A stretch of 5,525 bases of DNA from the NCBI GenBank assembly GCA_035542775.1, contig DATKKX010000447.1, positions 1 to 5,525 of the forward strand, read 5' to 3'. The notes under the pieces are model-generated. The model saw only the letters and a program-made list of their open reading frames with translations. It had not been told where the DNA came from and ran no database searches. A program made the position numbers and the translations under genes. The DNA comes from DATKKX01 sp035542775 (GTDB taxonomy: Bacteria; Planctomycetota; Phycisphaerae; UBA1845; UTPLA1). Shown here one piece after another: positions 5,158 to 5,525 of the stretch. Position 1 is the stretch's first letter; the number at the start of each line of letters is the position of its first letter.

Positions 5158-5525
5158 ATGTTAGATAAGAAGGAAGCCAGTCGAATCGAGCAGCGCACGC
5201 TGGCCCTCTCCATCTGGGGTGTGGTGGGGGTCGCCGCCGGCAGTATCGCCTACGGGCTCTTCCTGGAATCCGATGTCGTCATCCTGAACGGCATCTTTTC
5301 ACTGCTGAGCCTCATCGGCACGGGGCTGAGCCTGCTGGCGGCAAGACTGGTGGTGCAGCCCGAAAATCGGCGCTTTCCGTTCGGCTACTCCCACCTCGAG
5401 CCGCTCGTTCTGAGCGTGAACAGCTTCATGGTGCTGTTGATCTGCATTTACGCCCTGATCAATGGGATCGAGCGGATCCGTGCCGGCGGCAACGCGGTGG
5501 AGGCCGAAGGGGTGATCTGGTTCGG
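5158..5525 (+). CDS. Cation diffusion facilitator (CDF)-family transporter, N-terminal part (3' end outside window)
   Basis: The frame opens at ATG 5158, preceded by GGAGG (5149-5153), and runs off the window after 122 full codons. The first ten residues are charged and cytosolic. Helices are visible at about 15-35, 40-63 and 84-105, matching TM1 to TM3 of CDF proteins, which normally have six plus a C-terminal cytosolic domain of about 80-100 residues. The family pattern is seen in VILNGIFSLLSLIGTGLSLL (41-60), followed by the QPENRRFPFGYSHLEPLVLS loop (67-86), equivalent to the QP...FGH-K-E loop of YiiP. In a hand alignment to YiiP, Asn44 and Ser48 stand where the TM2 aspartates D45 and D49 bind zinc, and Asn70 and Tyr77 where D68 and H75 lie. 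This looks like a separate subfamily with the FPFGY-H-EP signature. Transported ion is uncertain. The gap of 82 bases to the FadL gene shows no clear terminator or promoter. Confidence 0.85.
   Translation, partial: MLDKKEASRIEQRTLALSIWGVVGVAAGSIAYGLFLESDVVILNGIFSLLSLIGTGLSLLAARLVVQPENRRFPFGYSHLEPLVLSVNSFMVLLICIYALINGIERIRAGGNAVEAEGVIWF

Noticed and set aside
4521..5213. Long open frame on the minus strand opposite the FadL gene end
   Set aside because: It is antisense to the clearly coding FadL C-terminus and crosses into the CDF gene; no motif or ribosome-binding site supports it.

Overview
The window is high-GC DNA with GC-rich third codon positions. It encodes a FadL-type outer-membrane barrel and a lipoprotein, so the source is a diderm (Gram-negative) bacterium. 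The overall style fits a proteobacterium or a Desulfobacterota/Desulfuromonadota-like lineage, but nothing here fixes the taxon. All convincing genes lie on the + strand.

Layout: (1) 1-480 is the 3' end of a gene that begins before the window and encodes an unrecognised soluble protein. (2) 585-1031 encodes a small three-helix DUF202/YidH-type membrane protein. (3) 1091-1963 encodes a ten-helix-style bile acid:sodium symporter (BASS/SBF) family permease with unusual residues at the usual sodium-binding motifs. (4) 1964-2512 is a 549-base stretch with no intact gene. It holds a promoter-like element, a strongly self-complementary segment and a decayed gene (2221-2469), whose two recognisable pieces, a secreted N-terminus and a C-terminal tail, lie in different frames. 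(5) 2513-3757 encodes a lipoprotein alpha/beta hydrolase with a visible Ser/Asp/His set. (6) 3795-5075 encodes a complete FadL/OmpP1/TodX-family outer-membrane transporter. (7) 5158-5525 is the 5' part of a cation diffusion facilitator (CDF) gene that runs off the window and lacks several canonical zinc ligands.

The lipoprotein hydrolase and FadL genes are only 37 bases apart and are probably cotranscribed. A lipid or ester hydrolase anchored in the envelope next to a channel for hydrophobic molecules suggests joint use of a hydrophobic substrate, but this is inference. The DUF202 and BASS genes (59-base gap) may also share a transcript, with no evident joint function. I found no CRISPR array, tRNA, rRNA, transposase or phage gene. 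I do not see strong evidence for a novel multi-gene system. The least explained part is the structured intergenic region and gene remnant at about 2029-2469.
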